Positions 60,463 to 64,000 of a DNA stretch of 64,000 nucleotides are shown here, in pieces. The notes beneath the pieces were generated by a model. That model saw nothing but the letters and a program-made list of their open reading frames with translations, was not told where the DNA came from and made no database searches. A program made the translations under genes and the position numbers. Positions within the stretch are counted from its first letter, which is position 1. Every line of letters starts with the position of its first letter. This DNA comes from Purshia tridentata (taxonomy: Eukaryota; Streptophyta; Magnoliopsida; Rosales; Rosaceae). The DNA lies in assembly GCA_003254885.1 (NCBI GenBank), contig QANT01001786.1, positions 1 through 64,000 of the forward strand, given 5' to 3'.

Positions 60463-63400
60463 GGCAATCTGCCAACACCAAATCCCCTTTCAATTTCGAT
60501 ATCAATATCTTGGTTGTGGACGACGATGTCACAACTCTAGCCATTGTTTCAGCTATGCTTAGAACAAGGAGTCAGCAAGGTATAAATCGAATGAAAGGCA
60601 TGAATATATATATATATCACAGTATATTGTTTTTTGAATTAGTTTCATGCATATATGTCTTTAGATCTTGTATATAAGGGATTTCTTATTTCTATGCATT
60701 AATATTTGTTACTCAATTCAGAGATATTACTTCCTTTTGATTAACTACCCGTTTTGCACCACAATAAAGTAGATTAATTGAGAGTTTATGCCATGAATTT
60801 GGTGTTCTTGTATTTATGTGTATTTGTATATTAAACTATATACAATATCATACTTTATATATTTTCGTTTTATCGTAAATTTACTAGATATCATGTTTAA
60901 ATAATTATTACTGTTAGTTTCACAATTTTTGTAGATCTTCAAATGGTTAACGATTTGATAAAACTTTGACCCTTTTCACTATAAGTGAGAATTTAGTTGT
61001 GTTTTCTTAATAATAGTGAATTTTTTCACCCTTTTTGACCCATTACCCTTTCCCTTTCACTAGATCTAATCCTACCGTGTTATTTAGTGTGTGAGTAAAA
61101 TTATAATCTAATTTTTGTACTTTTTTTTACTCCATAGATCTAAGAGAAAATTATCTTTTTCGGCCACTTTTTTTTTTTTTTTGCAAGGAGTGGCTGTAAG
61201 AGACTGATTATGTTGGATTAGGGTTTTCATAATTCCCTTTACTAAATAATTATCTTAGAGTACTGAATAATTTCTCTATTCAATTATACATATTTTATAC
61301 TAATAATTAATTTTGTTGAACTTCATTTCAGTTGTCTCGTTCATAAACCCCATCGATGCTTTGGCTACCCTTCGGAAGAAAAAATGCTCATTTGATCTTG
61401 TAGTTACGGATCTCCATATGCCTCAAATGAACGGATTTGAATTGCAAAAACATGTTCATGAAGAATTTAAGCTGCCTGTTATCAGTGAGTGTCATTTTGA
61501 GTCGATAATTAAATTAATCTCGCACATACTTTAATTATTTTTTTAATTATTAATTAATTTTTTCACCTGGCACAACGCAGTGATTTCCGCAGATGACAAA
61601 GAGAGTATGATAGTAAAGGGTTTAGAGGGTGGAGTTGCGGATTACATTGTAAAACCTGTGAGCAAAGATGATATAAGAAATGTGTGGCAACATGCTGTTG
61701 CAGCCAAAAATGGTAAATCCTCCAATATTTCCATTGAGGACATAGAGAGTGCTCCAAAAGAATCCCCTGGTGAAGTGGACGATACAAATTCTGTGACAGC
61801 CTCCGATGGTGAAGCAAAACAAGACAAGTTTGAGTTCAGGGTTAAAAAATCACGTAAGCGGCGTAGGAATCTGGAAGAGAATGATGACCATCATCATCAA
61901 CCTCTCATTGCAACAAAGAAGTCAAAAGTCGTGTGGACAAATTCACTTCACGATAAGTTTTTGATGGCCATCAGACACATTGGCTTGGAAAGTATGAGAT
62001 CATATCTATTGGAATATTATTTCTTTACATATCTATTTTCCTTTTTAATTATTTATATGCTATATCTAGCTAGCTAGCTTTGTGTTGTACTGATAACATT
62101 TGTATGTATCATATCTGTAATTTCCTTTTTCGGTTAATTTCGTGCAGAGGCTGTGCCAAAGAGAATTCTTGAGTTCATGAATGTGCCGGGTTTAACTAGA
62201 GAGAATGTAGCTAGTCATTTGCAGGTTTGTCATTATTTAAGAAATTTTGTTGCCATTATTCGATTACGAGCTAATTTTATATGGTTTCCTTTTTTTGACA
62301 ATAATTCATGCCACTCATTTACATTTAATGCAAATATTATTTCTTTTTACAAATTTTGTAGCACAGTCCGTAATTTATACTACGTAATTTTGTATATCAC
62401 TCTAATTAAATTAACTGGTTATTAAGTTAATATGAAGCTAACAACTTTAATTTTTAAGCCTATTTTAAAAGCTATTGTTACAAAAAATCAACCAAAAAAA
62501 ATATAATTTTTTAGCTTACATAATGAAATAGTTATTATAATAAAATGGTTAAATGACTTTCTATTTGGGAGATTTTTTACAAAAAAGAATAATTGAGTGA
62601 GACTTAAAAATAAATATTTCGGATTATGAAATTAGATTGTGTGATGGGCCCAAAACTGTTGTTAGCTTAGTATTGACTTTTTAATCAGTTAACTTAACAA
62701 CATTTTTTATTATACGTACATTATTAATGTTTTTTTTTTGGCCAGGACGTACATTATTAATGTTAACCATGGTAATGTTGTATGAATTGACTTTTGCAGA
62801 AGTATCGTATATTCTTGAAACGAGTTGCGGAGAGAGCTAGATCATCAAGGTGCTGCTTGCAGGAGAGGGTCATGAGGTCACGCTTCGCATCTGGCCATTC
62901 ACCACTAGTCTCCAGAACTGTCATGCCAGATCATCATCATCGTCAATATCCACAATACCAAATGGGAACATCATCGTCAACAATAATTCAATCAGCTGCA
63001 GGAAACAGTAACCCATTAGCTCTTGCTGCTAATTCCAATTATAACCTTGGCAGCTCCATTCAGTTTCCTCCTAGTCAGCAAGCTTCATTTGCCAGCAGCA
63101 GCAGCTCCATGCCTCGACTTATTGGTTCCGGCCAGTCGCGGCTACTGAACAATATTAATCAACCAATGCAGCTTGTTGGTAATGGAAGTTATCTGCTTCC
63201 TCAAGTACCAAACCGCAGAGCTTTTGGAATGCAACAACGTCTGAACAACGTTGGAAATAATGGAGCTGGTATGTCTTATGGCCTTACTAATGGTGCAAAT
63301 TTGGTGCCAATGTACCCACAACATGTTCAAGCTCAAGGAACTCAGTTCCAGGGACTTAACCCATTCAGCTACAACTTTGCTACATCTGGAATTCACAGTA

Positions 63401-64000
63401 CCAATTATGCTCCAACGAATATTGAGAAAATTGAGTCCTCCTTTAACAATGTTAATCAGCAGCTGGCACCAAGCTCCAGTTACCTCATGAGTAGTAGTAA
63501 CTTTGCTGGAACCCAAATGAATAGTAGTGGCTTCAGAGAGCTAGTGGGCTTGATGGGTCAACCAGGAATATTAGTCAATAATATGAATGGAGGTGAATAC
63601 CCAAATGGGTTAATCAATAATGAGATTAATGGTTTGACCAATGAGGTTCGTAACATCAATTTGACTAGTGCTACTGTTGCACCAATGAGGAATATTACTG
63701 GGATTATTAATTCTGGTAATTACATGGCTCAAGGAGGGTCCTCTTCTTCTGCTGGGTTTGATCAGACTGCAACTTACCAAATTCCAGGACCAGTTGTTTT
63801 CCCTACAAACAATAATATTCTGCAACAAAATAATGCTTCGAATCAAGTTGGTCTGTCAAGTAATGCTGGAGGAGGAAATATTGATAATTCCTATGTTGGT
63901 CTCATGAATAGTACTACTACTACTACTGCTCCTACCTTGATCAACAACAACATTTCTCATAATCAACAACAATTTGTCGGTGGCAATAGTGATGATGATA
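60429..64000 (+). CDS. Type-B response regulator (truncated by the window end)
   Basis: Exons seen: 60429-60579, 61332-61484, 61581-61991, 62148-62224 and 62800 onward, open at 64000 (664 codons so far). Receiver domain about 25-140 with the acidic pair at 31-33 (VVDDD), phospho-acceptor Asp77 (VVTDLHMP) and Lys126 (IVKP), so phosphorelay should work. After a Lys/Arg-rich nuclear signal (KKSRKRRR) comes a GARP/Myb-like DNA-binding domain at about 216-275 ([39 protein letters not shown]). A long Asn/Gln/Ser-rich tail resembling an activation domain follows. Known biology: such factors are activated by His-kinase/HPt phosphorelays and carry cytokinin responses. The receiver and GARP sequences diverge from the main ARR1/ARR12 group (e.g. 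[15 protein letters not shown]), hinting at a minor subfamily. The start is the first ATG in frame with the receiver. Confidence 0.9.

Overview
This is a 64 kb piece of nuclear DNA from a flowering plant. It is AT-rich, most genes are split by GT-AG introns, and the gaps between genes are full of microsatellites and short non-autonomous repeats. The sorbitol dehydrogenase at 15.2-17.3 kb closely resembles the Rosaceae enzymes as I remember them, so a rosaceous tree of the Prunus/Malus type is the best guess. Genus is an inference. Two ambiguous bases (N) sit in homopolymer runs at about 5,094 and 24,172.

Layout from left to right: a MIR399 microRNA precursor (-) at 1.55-1.70 kb with a TATA box and PHR1-type sites upstream; a HOTHEAD/mandelonitrile-lyase-like GMC oxidoreductase (-); a small secreted LysM protein (-); a foldback transposable element; an intronless PPR protein (+); sorbitol dehydrogenase (+); a CCCH/WD40 protein ZFWD (-); the kinase PEPKR2 (+), whose 3' flank is duplicated in tandem; a plastid-type protein of unknown function (+); the plastid half ABC transporter ABCB28 (-, 16 exons); a second foldback element; a PER1/PGAP3-type GPI remodelling protein (+); valyl-tRNA synthetase (+, 21 exons, two in-frame starts); a CBF/DREB1 cold-response factor (-); a third foldback element in a 5.8 kb gene desert; a second DREB-type AP2 factor (-); a TraB-family protein (+); and a type-B response regulator (+) that runs off the right end. 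I rebuilt every multi-exon gene by hand from splice consensus, reading frame and family conservation. Total coding lengths divide by three for all complete genes.

The gene set is mostly housekeeping plus stress signalling: phosphate (MIR399), cold (CBF), cytokinin or two-component signalling (type-B regulator), sugar alcohol metabolism (SDH) and organelle support (ABCB28, ValRS, PPR). There is no operon-like pathway. What links the genes is ancestry. From memory of the Arabidopsis map, their counterparts fall in three segments: around At5g51970-At5g52030 (SDH, ZFWD, CBF4, ERF025, TraB), around At4g25440-At4g25490 (ZFWD1, ABCB28, CBF1-3) and around At5g62120-At5g62162 (ARR23, PER1, LysM, MIR399C). 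The window therefore looks like an unfractionated ancestral block. I found no transposon-encoded protein, tRNA, rRNA or CRISPR array. The most useful non-obvious signals are the MIR399 locus, three foldback elements sharing a stem core but not their ends, two GC-AG introns, a duplicated branch-point/pyrimidine tract in an ABCB28 intron, and the in-frame targeting exon of ValRS.
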